From: Nostoc sp. UHCC 0302
Lineage (GTDB): Bacteria; Cyanobacteriota; Cyanobacteriia; Cyanobacteriales; Nostocaceae
NCBI RefSeq assembly: GCF_038096175.1
Contig: NZ_CP151099.1
Span: 3,814,501-3,878,500 of the forward strand
DNA length: 64,000 nucleotides
Direction: 5' to 3'
In this document: piece by piece, positions 18,104-26,292 of the stretch
How positions within the stretch are numbered: the stretch's first letter is position 1
Layout of the letters: each line of letters begins with the position of its first letter
Notes under the pieces: generated by a model
What the model saw: only the letters and a program-made list of their open reading frames with translations
The model's database searches: none
What the model was told of the DNA's origin: nothing
Program-made: the position numbers and the translations under genes

Positions 18104-18781
18104 ATGATGACACGAGTGCAGAGTGTAATTGCAGCTCCCGTTGACTCTAAAGCAATTGCAAACTCTGAGTTTGAGCAATATGTTGAAGGAAAAGCCGCTA
18201 ATATCTCTAATAGCGTTGGTGTCGAACATTCTTCCTTGCTTTCGCTTGCTGATGTTACTAAAACAATTTTGCGTCATGCTTTTTGGTTAGCAGAACAAAA
18301 ACAGCATCTCTCACTCAAACAGTACAGAAAGCTACTTGTTGACCTGGGTTGGAGAGGTGAGGAAAAAAGATATCTGAAGATTGCTGCGGTTTTTGGTAAG
18401 TTTTTGCCTCAAGATTTAGCACAAATCGAACCTTTGACTGTATATCAGCTAGCAAACAACAGTAATAAGTATAAACCAGTTATAGATGCGCTTCTGGACT
18501 TAAGCGCCATTACTCAAGAGGCTGTGCGTTCTCTAGTCAAAGAACAACGCACTTCTAAAGAACCAAAACCTGAAAAACCAAGTATTTGGCGGCGGACAAA
18601 GAATGGAGGCAGGTATTGCCAAATTCCACCCATTCACGAAAAAGATGAGCGGACTGGGGTAACTCTGCAAAAAATGATGGACACAGAAGGCTTGAGTAGC
18701 CAACAAATTGTGGCAGAGGCTATAGCTCTGCGGCAAGCATATCAGGAAGGACACCTACTAGTAGTGGAAGAAAACAATTGA
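18104..18781 (+). CDS. Conserved hypothetical cyanobacterial protein
   Basis: 225 residues from the ATG at 18104, chosen because GAGG lies at a good distance upstream; an ATG at 18074 would add ten residues. No known domain is recognised. The middle part (about 55-170) is helical, with LSLADVTKTILRHAFWLA, LSLKQYRKLLVDLGWRGEE and LAQIEPLTVYQLANN. The C-terminal part contains IWRRTKNGGRYCQIPPIHE and a helical TLQKMMDTEGLSSQQIVAEA. The mix of basic and helical segments fits a DNA-associated or regulatory protein, but this is only an impression. It stands alone; an MITE-like repeat begins 5 bp after its stop. Confidence 0.7.
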   Translation: MMTRVQSVIAAPVDSKAIANSEFEQYVEGKAANISNSVGVEHSSLLSLADVTKTILRHAFWLAEQKQHLSLKQYRKLLVDLGWRGEEKRYLKIAAVFGKFLPQDLAQIEPLTVYQLANNSNKYKPVIDALLDLSAITQEAVRSLVKEQRTSKEPKPEKPSIWRRTKNGGRYCQIPPIHEKDERTGVTLQKMMDTEGLSSQQIVAEAIALRQAYQEGHLLVVEENN

Positions 18782-18785
18782 CATA

Positions 18786-18898
18786 TTCAAAATTCAATTG
18801 ATGATTGCAACACATCCTTGGGTGAAGACGCGATGAATCGCGTCTCTACAGATGGCCTATTTGGCCTATTTGTCATATTCTTTTTTCAAAGTGGTATT
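18786..18898. repeat. MITE-like dispersed repeat, family A copy 2
   Basis: Same block order as the copy at 9586-9686: GATTGCAACACATCCTTG, the AGACGCGAT/ATCGCGTCT palindrome (18826-18845), CTCTACAGATGG, then TTCTTTTTTCAAA and GGTAT. It is 12 bp longer owing to a duplicated GGCCTATTT. Small open frames across it are spurious. Confidence 0.8.
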
Positions 18899-19375
18899 AA
18901 TTGTAGTTTTACTCTTGTGGCTTTAGGTGTTGTCCTTGAAGAGATTTTAGAGAATTATAAAACAAAAGCGATCGCCTCAACTAGAAGATACCAGAGAAGC
19001 GATCGCAACAATAAATTTGCACAATAAAAGCATTTTATACTCTATTAAAAAATTGACTTAGGTACTTATGGCAGATTAAACATACATATCATTAGACTGA
19101 TATTTATAGTCTTTGCCTCATCGTAATGCTGAGTCAAGAATGAGAAAGTATCCTCTGATAAAATGAAAAGATATAGAGAAGCCAGGTATAACCTGGCACG
19201 AAAACCGAGACTAATTCTTAAACAGAATAGTAACAGATACGTATTTGAAGACCAATAGATATGCAACAATCTCTATTGTAGATTTCGCCTTTTGATATTG
19301 TGTGTGAAACCTACATTAATAGAAAGATTTTGCCATGTTTATCAAATCAACTCAAGCTAATTAACAACTTATTTT

Positions 19376-19494
19376 AGAATTCAGAAGCGGAGCCGGAGAC
19401 GCTCCGCCTCCGGTTAGTAGTCAGAAGTAAAATTGGCTCTATATCTGACTTTTAAATTTAAAAAGTGTATTTGATTAACTTGCAAACTGCTGTA
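19376..19494 (-). repeat. Dispersed repeat, family C copy 1 (reverse orientation)
   Basis: Reads, on the minus strand, ACAGCAGTTTGCAAGT..., TTTACTTCTGAC, then the GC-rich palindrome GGAGGCGGAGCGTCTCCGG, ending TGAATTC. It matches elements at 40246-40447 and 47607-47744. The outer end is degenerate here. The remaining 18899-19375 sequence holds two GCGATCGC sites and no gene. Confidence 0.75.
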
Positions 19495-19520
19495 AATTAC
19501 TATTTCATTAGACAGCGCTG

Positions 19521-20087
19521 TTAAAAGAACCAATTTCTCTCATTTCCATAGAACTGAAACCTGCCAAAGCCAAGAAATTGACCATGAGATTTTTCACCTA
19601 CTGGAAATGCCGTAACGCCCAATAAGTAGACACCAGAAAAACTGGGATTCTTCACTGGACGCAGGGCAATTGTGACTGTTTGCCCCGGAGTTACAGGTGG
19701 GTCAAAATTCACAGAAACTGTGCGTGTCTCGCGTGTTCTCGTCACTGCACCCAATGTCAGTTGAGATCCTTTGCGAGCGCTTGTGCCTACAAATGCGCGA
19801 GTATTATCAAGGTCATAGCGGATATTCTCTGCTCCCTCTCGCTGGGTAATAGTTACTCTTTGCAGCGGTTCTCCTGCATTCTCCGGCAAGCTGATGGTGA
19901 AATAGTAAGTTGCACCCCAAACATTTACCCCTTTATAGGTAGTTGTTGCACTAACTAAGCTTGGTGGTTGGACAAAGTATACTGTACCATCTCTAAGCTG
20001 CACTGCTTGAGTTACCTGAGTGGCAACTCCTTCGATACCTATTGTTAAAGAAAGCGCTATTAAAAACCAAGTTGCAGCACGCATCAT
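19521..20087 (-). CDS. DUF2808-family secreted protein
   Basis: 188 residues with a signal peptide (WFLIALSLTIGIEGVATQVTQA). The mature part is beta-rich, with LRDGTVYFVQPPSLVSA, ATYYFTISLPENAGEPLQ, VTITQREGAENIRYD and a C-terminal GVYLLGVTAFPVGE. This pattern matches DUF2808, a cyanobacteria-specific family of small exported proteins of unknown function. No functional residues can be named. It is followed by repeat-rich sequence and preceded, 81 bp away on the same strand, by a tail-anchored hypothetical protein. Confidence 0.8.
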   Translation of the reverse strand: MMRAATWFLIALSLTIGIEGVATQVTQAVQLRDGTVYFVQPPSLVSATTTYKGVNVWGATYYFTISLPENAGEPLQRVTITQREGAENIRYDLDNTRAFVGTSARKGSQLTLGAVTRTRETRTVSVNFDPPVTPGQTVTIALRPVKNPSFSGVYLLGVTAFPVGEKSHGQFLGFGRFQFYGNERNWFF

Positions 20088-20168
20088 TAAATTTAGAAGT
20101 ACTGATTGAAAAAACCCCGCTTATTCTAATTGTAGTTCCTTGTAAATGAGTGACTTGGGGATTTTAAT

Positions 20169-20690
20169 TTAAACTAGGAATGTTACGCCTAAAAAAGCGA
20201 TTACCACTATTGAAATCCCAGCTAGCCATCTGACTTGAGAGCGCAGATTTTTAATCTCTTGGGTTAGAGTTTCTGTTTGTAATGAGTTATATGATGGTTG
20301 AAGTTGTTCAACTTTAACAGCGACTTCTTTTGGTTTATCTTCTGTATTTTTAAAAGTAACCTGTGTGTGTAACCAGTTAGTAATTAGTTGCGGGCAGTTT
20401 TTCTTAAACCAGTTTAAGGCTATAGCTCTAAAAACTGGTTTAGACATTCGTGCTATTGCTTTCATCACCCTGTTTAAAGGGCGCAAACGAAGCTTTTGGT
20501 TGATTAGGTTGACTGAGCCGACATCATAGAGACAATCTAGAATTAGTTTTACAGTGGCTTCTTCACTATTAATTAAATTCTGTAGCAAAAGCAGAACATC
20601 ATGCATACGTTCCGCTTCAATATATTTCTCTGTTAATGTTTCTGGCGGCTGTACTGATGTTTTTAGGGTGTTCTGTCTAACTATTGTCAT
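20169..20690 (-). CDS. Hypothetical tail-anchored membrane protein
   Basis: 173 residues. The bulk is soluble and helical, including MHDVLLLLQNLINSEEATV and VNLINQKLRLRPLNRVMKA, then a charged stretch, a probable short coiled coil (LTQEIKNLRSQVRWL) and a single C-terminal membrane segment GISIVVIAFLGVTFLV. It is therefore anchored with its body in the cytoplasm. I do not recognise a family. It lies 81 bp upstream of the DUF2808 gene on the same strand and may be co-transcribed with it. Confidence 0.65.
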   Translation of the reverse strand: MTIVRQNTLKTSVQPPETLTEKYIEAERMHDVLLLLQNLINSEEATVKLILDCLYDVGSVNLINQKLRLRPLNRVMKAIARMSKPVFRAIALNWFKKNCPQLITNWLHTQVTFKNTEDKPKEVAVKVEQLQPSYNSLQTETLTQEIKNLRSQVRWLAGISIVVIAFLGVTFLV

Positions 20691-21299
20691 ATTGGTAACA
20701 TAACAGTCACGTTACTTTAAGTACACCTATCTATCGAGAGAAATAGGTTTTATCTAGAGAAAGAATTCAAAAATTGAGTGAAAACAAGTAAATTTACGAT
20801 AAAAAGGTGAATTAAATCAATATTCTTATTCTAATTCTAAAAAGTTCACTCTTTGGATATGGTAGGCAATTTATGTGACTGAATGATTTGCGTCACACTT
20901 ATTTATGTTTTAATGCTGAAATAGAGGATATCCCAGAAGATGCGATCGCCCAACGAGCAGTGGCAAAGCCAATGGCGTCTCTACTATTTCCTGCCCAACC
21001 GTAGTCTATTCCGGTGAAAATGGCTGCAAATGGTTATTGCTGTGCCAATGTCAACAGCTTCTGCTAACAATTAATGATAAATAAGCTATTTTATGAACAA
21101 TAGCTCTTGTCAATAGAGATAAACCAATCTCATTAATCCCTTTCCCGGAAAAGGAATGGAGAAAAAACGGTTTTACGTCTCTGGTAGGAGATAACAGCCT
21201 ATATTGGATCTAAGTGCAAACCATTGTATTTGCTTGGCTAGCTCCCAACAATTTAAATTGTTGAATAGCTAGCGCATTTTAGTAATTGGCTGAGCATAT
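20691..21299. other. Intergenic region before cheR
   Basis: 609 bases. A piece near 20925-21010 has coding-like character with a HIP1 site (GAAGATGCGATCGCCC) but no open frame, perhaps a gene remnant. A large palindrome stands at 21237-21273. No RNA gene recognised. Confidence 0.45.
21237..21273. promoter_or_regulatory. Large palindrome just upstream of cheR
   Basis: GCTAGCT...AACAATTT is followed directly by AAATTGTT...AGCTAGC, a nearly perfect 37-bp inverted repeat ending 27 bp before the cheR start. The position fits an operator or a leader hairpin; there is no following T run. Confidence 0.5.
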
Positions 21300-22151
21300 A
21301 TGCTAACTCATACTAAGACCTTGCCCAAACCTACCTTGCAAGATATCGAAATACAGTTGCTATTGGAAGGTATATACCAATACTACGGTTATGACTTTCG
21401 TAATTATGCTCTCTCTTCACTTAAGCGCCGGATTCAAAATTTTGTGCAACTAGAAGGGTTAGCGAATATTTCTGCATTACAAGAGAAGTTACTCCATAAT
21501 CATGCCTATCTAGAACGATTTTTGCTAGGTATGACAGTGAATGTAACATCAATGTTTCGCGATCCTAGCTTTTATCAAACATTTAGAAAACAAGTTATCC
21601 CCTTTTTGCAAACTTATCCATTTATTCGCATCTGGCACGCAGGATGCTCTACAGGAGAAGAAGTCTATTCAATGGCAATCCTGCTGCAAGAAGAAGGGCT
21701 TTACCACCGTTGTCGCTTGTATGCTACAGACACTAACGAGAGAGTACTACAAACCGCCAAGAGCGGTATTTTCTCTTTAAAATTAATGCAGGAATATACT
21801 CAGCTTTATCTAAAAGCAGGTGGTAAACGCTCTTTTTCAGAATATTATACAGCGGCTTATGATAATGCTATTTTTCGAGCATCCTTAAGAGAAAACGTTG
21901 TCTTCGCTCAGCATAATTTGGCAACTGACGGTTCATTTAACGAGTTTAATGTCATTCTTTGTCGTAACGTTCTAATATATTTCAATCAGGTACTTCAAAA
22001 ACGGGTACACGAACTTTTTTATAATAGCCTTTGTAATTTTGGGGTTTTGGGGTTAGGACGACAAGAATCTATTAGATTCACTCCTTATGAGCCATATTAT
22101 GAAGAGATAGCTAAGAGTGAAAAGCTATACAAAAAAATTACAGGCGGGTAA
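21300..22151 (+). CDS. cheR: CheR-type protein-glutamate methyltransferase
   Basis: SAM-dependent enzyme that methylates glutamates on chemoreceptors. The 283 residues have the N-terminal helical CheR domain (YQYYGYDFRNYALSSLKRR), FLLGMTVNVTSMFRDPSFY near residue 75, the SAM loop IWHAGCSTGEEVYSMA near residue 110, YATDTN near 140, and NVILCRNVLIYFNQ near 218. Full length and apparently intact. No receptor or CheA is adjacent; a CheB and a hybrid kinase stand 7 kb downstream on the same strand. In cyanobacteria such cheR/cheB/hybrid-kinase sets often serve non-motility signalling. Confidence 0.93.
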   Translation: MLTHTKTLPKPTLQDIEIQLLLEGIYQYYGYDFRNYALSSLKRRIQNFVQLEGLANISALQEKLLHNHAYLERFLLGMTVNVTSMFRDPSFYQTFRKQVIPFLQTYPFIRIWHAGCSTGEEVYSMAILLQEEGLYHRCRLYATDTNERVLQTAKSGIFSLKLMQEYTQLYLKAGGKRSFSEYYTAAYDNAIFRASLRENVVFAQHNLATDGSFNEFNVILCRNVLIYFNQVLQKRVHELFYNSLCNFGVLGLGRQESIRFTPYEPYYEEIAKSEKLYKKITGG

Positions 22152-22598
22152 AATAAACGAGATTTTAGCTTTTAGATGAAATCTAAATATATGTTAAAGA
22201 AACGATAAAAATGCTTCTTCCAAAACCTGAAGCTATTTTACAAAATTTTGATTTGTGGCTCTCCTATAGAAGCTTCTACTTCACAACTGTATTTGTAGAC
22301 GAAATTATTGATTAAAGCTAATAATAGCAGTTTTTTATAAAAGAACTGCGTGTATATTAAAATATCCTACTTTTCCTACTTTATAAAACTTATTGATAAG
22401 CCCATTTAGCAAATTATTCATTTTCTAAAAACATATTAATATAACTGCATTTTAGCATTTTATTACCTGTATTTTAAGCTTGACACTTGAAGAATAATTC
22501 AGAATTTAGGAGCGGATGTTACACATATTCATTGCCAATTTTAGATCCAGCCTTATATAATTCAATTCAACGAATTTCTTTTAATAGAAATTTCCAAA
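22152..22598. other. AT-rich spacer between cheR and the repeat before crcB
   Basis: 447 bases, strongly AT-rich, with no gene, no fluoride-riboswitch-like motif and no clear terminator. A frame opening at 22211 (MLLPKPEAILQNFDL) is short and not convincing. Confidence 0.4.
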
Positions 22599-22771
22599 TA
22601 TAGCAATCCTATAATGAGTTGTAAAAAAATTCACCCCCCGGCTAATGCCGTCCCCCCTTAGTAAGGGGAGCCACTGCGTTGGGCGGGTTTCCCGACTTGT
22701 AGCAAGTGGCGTGGGACTACAGGGGGATCGCAACAATCTCAAATTTTCACGAATGATTTAGGACTGCTATA
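22599..22771. repeat. MITE-like dispersed repeat, family B copy 1
   Basis: Inverted ends TATAGCAATCCTATAATGAG and its mate ...GATTTAGGACTGCTATA. Inside are TTCACCCCCCGGCTAATGCC, CCCCCTTAGTAAGGGG and ACTACAGGGGGATCGCAAC. The same element lies in opposite orientation at 47466-47592. This copy has an extra 45-bp block (CACTGCGTTGGGCGGG...). Confidence 0.85.
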
Positions 22772-22818
22772 TATATGCAAAACAACTCAAAAACTGAGCG
22801 CAGAGAGTTCCAAAACTA

Positions 22819-23208
22819 GTGTCAGACATAACTAATGTTTTCTCAATTGCGATAGGTGCAGTTCCTGGTGCGCTATCGCGGTTTTATATCACAGAATGGA
22901 CAAAAACTAAATTGGGGACAAAATTTCCCTATGCAACATTTGCTATTAATCTGACTGGATGCTTAGCAATGGGTTTCTTTTTCACGATTTCTAAAGGAAT
23001 TACAAGCTATCCATCAGAATTAGATTTACTAATTAGAACTGGATTTTTAGGTTCTTACACCACATTTTCAACCTATGGCTTTGATGCTCTGACTCTATGG
23101 CGTAGTAAACAAAAGACTGCGACAATGTTTTATTGGGCTGGGAGTGCAGTGATAGGATTGGGAGCAGTGATTTTAGGAATAGCGATCGCCAAGCTTTTCG
23201 TGAATTAA
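22819..23208 (+). CDS. crcB: Fluoride efflux channel CrcB (Fluc), first copy
   Basis: A four-helix membrane protein of 129 residues that exports F-. It has GAVPGALSRFYITEW, the conserved asparagine and glycine in FAINLTGCLAMGF, and GFLGSYTTFSTYGFD, the polar track and sodium-site region of Fluc channels. The start codon is GTG. The second crcB follows after 94 bp. Fluc channels are antiparallel dimers, and paired crcB genes often make heterodimers, so the two probably act together. No fluoride riboswitch is visible in the leader here. Confidence 0.93.
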   Translation: MSDITNVFSIAIGAVPGALSRFYITEWTKTKLGTKFPYATFAINLTGCLAMGFFFTISKGITSYPSELDLLIRTGFLGSYTTFSTYGFDALTLWRSKQKTATMFYWAGSAVIGLGAVILGIAIAKLFVN

Positions 23209-23302
23209 TTTCCTCAAGTCATAAAAAAGGTTGGGATACACCTTAAAGCAAGTTTGAAAAAAGTCTTTACAACAAAGCACAAATATTTTTAGATAAAAAA
23301 CA

Positions 23303-23710
23303 ATGAATTTTTTGAGAGGACGTTATTCCCTAGCTGTGGCGATCGGGGCAATTTTTGGAGCATTAAGTCGTTTTTATGTAACCGAATTTGCAAAATCTGT
23401 TTTTGGAAAAGATTTTGGCTTTTACGGCACATTCTTTATTAATGTGAGCGGCTGTTTAGTGATTGCTTATATTTTGACTCTAGCGGTTGAGAGTATTCGC
23501 ATCATCTCACCTGAACTACGCCTGATGACGACAACGGGTTTCTGTGGTGCATATACTACTTTTTCAACCTATGGCTTGGAATCAAGGAATTTCTTAGATA
23601 AGGGCGATATCACAGTACTATTGATTTATTTTGTTGGTAGTGCGATCGCTGGAATGATTGGCATTCAAATCGGTGTTTTATTGGCAAGATCAAGCGTTCA
23701 GAGGTCTTAA
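23303..23710 (+). CDS. crcB: Fluoride efflux channel CrcB (Fluc), second copy
   Basis: 135 residues, four membrane helices, with GAIFGALSRFYVTEF, FFINVSGCLVIAYI and TTGFCGAYTTFSTYGLE. It is clearly homologous to the first copy but diverged, which suits a heterodimeric pair formed by an old duplication. It shares an operon-like arrangement with the first copy and ends at a strong bidirectional terminator facing ctaE. A truncated CLC-F-like antiporter gene with a fluoride-riboswitch-like leader lies 37 kb away. Confidence 0.93.
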   Translation: MNFLRGRYSLAVAIGAIFGALSRFYVTEFAKSVFGKDFGFYGTFFINVSGCLVIAYILTLAVESIRIISPELRLMTTTGFCGAYTTFSTYGLESRNFLDKGDITVLLIYFVGSAIAGMIGIQIGVLLARSSVQRS

Positions 23711-23758
23711 ATTATAGTTGTTTTTTTTAATCGCAAAGTAGACTGATTATATTATTTA

Positions 23759-23814
23759 GGGAAAAGTTAAAGGTAAAAAGAAAAATTTTTTCCTTTAGCC
23801 TTTAACACTTTTCC
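23759..23814. terminator. Bidirectional terminator between crcB and ctaE
   Basis: A long inverted repeat: GGGAAAAG-TTAAAGG (23759-23773) pairs with CCTTTAACACTTTTCC (23799-23814), with inner A-rich/T-rich complementarity. T runs flank it on the plus side and A runs on the other. It lies between convergent genes. Confidence 0.8.
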
Positions 23815-23838
23815 TCTTTTTTACAAAAGGTCTAGCTT

Positions 23839-24441
23839 TTACTGCCAAACGTAAATGAGGATAAACAAAATAATCCAGATGACATCGACAAAATGCCAGA
23901 ACAACGAGGTAGCATTGACGCCAAAGTGACCTGTATCGTAGTTGCCTGGAATGAGCGATCGCACTAAAATAATCAACTGTAACAGGATACCCGTAAAAAC
24001 GTGCAACCCGTGAAAACCTGTTAACAGGTAAAACGTCCCTCCGAATGTCCCCGACGTGAAGCCAAAAGTGAGGTGACTCCATTCAACGGCTTGTCCAAAT
24101 AAAAAGTAGCTTCCCATCGCCATAGTTGCCAAAAGATACAGGCGGAAACCCATTAAGTTGTGGCGTTGAAGGGCGCGTTCTGCTAAGTAGATGACAAAGC
24201 TACTAGCGACAAGAATTACTGTGTTGATTGCCGGTTCCTTAACTTCTAGTCCAGAAACACCAGCTGGGAGCCAGTTAGGAGTTGTTGTTTTGTAAATAAT
24301 ATATCCTGCAAAAAAACTCAGGAAAATCACACTTTCAGATAGTAAGAACACAATGAAGCCAAACATTTTGTTGCCTTCTTCATCGTGGCTATGCTCACTA
24401 CTTACCTGGTGCAACTCATCTGAATTAATATAACTGTCCAT
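23839..24441 (-). CDS. ctaE: Haem-copper oxidase subunit III (ARTO type)
   Basis: A 200-residue membrane subunit of the terminal oxidase with about five helices, the short form typical of cyanobacteria. Characteristic segments are FGFIVFLLSESVIFLSFFAGY near residue 27, GTFYLLTGFHGLHVFTG near residue 135 and SLFWHFVDVIWIILF near residue 178; the glutamates and the GxHGxHV / HFVD patterns are those of the COX3 family. It is the third gene of ctaC-ctaD-ctaE, 96 bp after ctaD. Confidence 0.94.
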   Translation of the reverse strand: MDSYINSDELHQVSSEHSHDEEGNKMFGFIVFLLSESVIFLSFFAGYIIYKTTTPNWLPAGVSGLEVKEPAINTVILVASSFVIYLAERALQRHNLMGFRLYLLATMAMGSYFLFGQAVEWSHLTFGFTSGTFGGTFYLLTGFHGLHVFTGILLQLIILVRSLIPGNYDTGHFGVNATSLFWHFVDVIWIILFILIYVWQ

Positions 24442-24537
24442 TGCTGAAATTCTCCTTTAACTTACAGACTGAAAAGGCTTTAAATTGAAACGCGAAGGGA
24501 AGCGCAGAGGGCTTCTGCGTCTTCCCGATTCTCTGCG

Positions 24538-26223
24538 TTAATGTATGCCTGTCAGAGTCGAGTGGCCAGTAGCTTCTGCTGTCAACGGTTCCGATTTACC
24601 GTAGCCGTAGGGTTCACTAATGACAATCGGAATTTCTTCAAAGTTCTCTACTGGAGGAGGTGAAGAAACCATCCACTCCAGTCCAATAGCCCGCCAAGGA
24701 TTATCAGGTGCTTTCTCACCTTGCATCCAAGAAACCACCATATTGAAAATGAAGGGTAAGGTGGACACTCCTAACAAAAATCCACCAAGACTAGCAATAA
24801 CATTCCAGAATGTATACTCTGGTGCGTAAGACGCGACTCGGCGTAACATTCCTTGCAATCCTAATGGATGCATGGGTAAAAAGTTGAGGTTAGTACCGAT
24901 GAATGCCAACCAGAAATGCAATTTACCCCAACCTTCGTAGTACATCCGCCCAGTCATCTTGGGGAACCAGTGATAGATGGCCGCATACAAGCCCATCGTT
25001 ACTGTACCGTAGAGAACATAGTGGAAGTGACCGACTACAAAGTAGGTGTTGTTAACGTGAACATCAACAGGCACAGAAGAAAGCATGATGCCTGTGATGC
25101 CAGCGAAAACAAACATTACCAATCCACCCAAGGCAAATAGCATTGGTGTATTTAGCCGCAACTTCCCGCCCCAAATGGTTGCTACCCAAGCAAATACCTT
25201 AATGCCCGTAGGTACAGATACACACATCGTCGTCAGCATAAAAATCATCCGCATCCACCCAGGAGTGCCGCTGACATACATATGGTGTACCCAAACAATA
25301 CCGCTGACTACAGCAATCAAAATCGATGAAATAGCAACTACTTTGTAACCAAATAAAGGTTTACGTGAATAAACCGGGAATATTTCCGAGAATATGCCGA
25401 ATATAGGCAAAATAATCACGTAAACGGCGGGATGGGAGTAGAACCAGAAGTAATGCTGAAACATTACCGGATTCCCACCTTTGGCGGGGTCAAAAAAGGC
25501 AGTGCCAGCTGTAAGGTCGAGTAACAGCATTACTGCGCCTGCTGTTAGTGCAGGTAATCCAAACAGTTGGATAATTTGGGCGCTAAAGACTGCCCAAACA
25601 AATAGGGGCATCCGAAAGAAACCCATACCTGGCGCTCGCATCTTCACGATGGTAGTCACAAAGTTCACCGCCCCCATAATTGAGGAGACGCCTGATACTG
25701 CCACTGCTAGTAGCCAGAGAACTTGACCATTAATTAAGTTACCTGTCGGATTCTGAAGACTGACCGGTGGGTAAGCCCACCAGCCTGCTTGAGCTGGGCC
25801 ACCAGGAACAAAGAAGCTGCTCATCAAGAGAATGCCGACTACTGGAACCATCCAGAAGGCAACCGCATTGAGGCGAGGAAATGCCATATCTCGCGCCCCA
25901 ATCATTAGAGGTACTAAATAGTTAGCAAGACCAACTAATGAGGGAAATGTCCACAAAAACAGCATCACAGTGCCGTGCATGGTGAACATACCGTTGTAGA
26001 CAGTGCGATCGACTAAATCTGATTCGGGTGTCAGCAGTTCTCCGCGAATCACCATCGCGAAGATGCCACCAACTAGAAAGAAGAGGAATGAGGTAACAAG
26101 ATACTGGATACCAATAACCTTGTGGTCAACGCTAAAGCTGAAGTATTGCTTCCAGCCGCCTGGATTTTCGTGGTGAGGGTGTTCCCCAGCAATACTGATA
26201 CTATCAATAGGAATATTTGTCAT
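24538..26223 (-). CDS. ctaD: Haem-copper oxidase subunit I (ARTO type)
   Basis: Catalytic subunit, 561 residues, twelve predicted helices. Haem ligands are His83 (TMHGTVM) and the pair His399/His401 (GHFHYVLYG); CuB ligands are His264 and His313-His314 (WVHHMY), and Tyr268 is the cross-linked tyrosine. The CuB motif reads YSHPAVY rather than the common GHPEVY: the D-channel glutamate is alanine, and Tyr-Ser precede the histidine. That is the hallmark of type A2 haem-copper oxidases. The enzyme reduces O2 to water and pumps protons. It lies between ctaC (69 bp) and ctaE. Confidence 0.95.
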   Translation of the reverse strand: MTNIPIDSISIAGEHPHHENPGGWKQYFSFSVDHKVIGIQYLVTSFLFFLVGGIFAMVIRGELLTPESDLVDRTVYNGMFTMHGTVMLFLWTFPSLVGLANYLVPLMIGARDMAFPRLNAVAFWMVPVVGILLMSSFFVPGGPAQAGWWAYPPVSLQNPTGNLINGQVLWLLAVAVSGVSSIMGAVNFVTTIVKMRAPGMGFFRMPLFVWAVFSAQIIQLFGLPALTAGAVMLLLDLTAGTAFFDPAKGGNPVMFQHYFWFYSHPAVYVIILPIFGIFSEIFPVYSRKPLFGYKVVAISSILIAVVSGIVWVHHMYVSGTPGWMRMIFMLTTMCVSVPTGIKVFAWVATIWGGKLRLNTPMLFALGGLVMFVFAGITGIMLSSVPVDVHVNNTYFVVGHFHYVLYGTVTMGLYAAIYHWFPKMTGRMYYEGWGKLHFWLAFIGTNLNFLPMHPLGLQGMLRRVASYAPEYTFWNVIASLGGFLLGVSTLPFIFNMVVSWMQGEKAPDNPWRAIGLEWMVSSPPPVENFEEIPIVISEPYGYGKSEPLTAEATGHSTLTGIH

Positions 26224-26292
26224 CGCTTAGTTTCCTTTTAATGCGGAGTCAAGAGTCAAGGGTAAAAATCAAATACTATAGATTTTGGACTA

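Noticed and set aside
18818-19027. 69-residue frame after the hypothetical protein
   Set aside because: It starts inside a family A repeat and has no recognisable protein character.
22152-22818. Fluoride riboswitch before the first crcB
   Set aside because: Neither the GAUG-type loop nor the CUGAU...UAC segment is present; most of the leader is a family B repeat.
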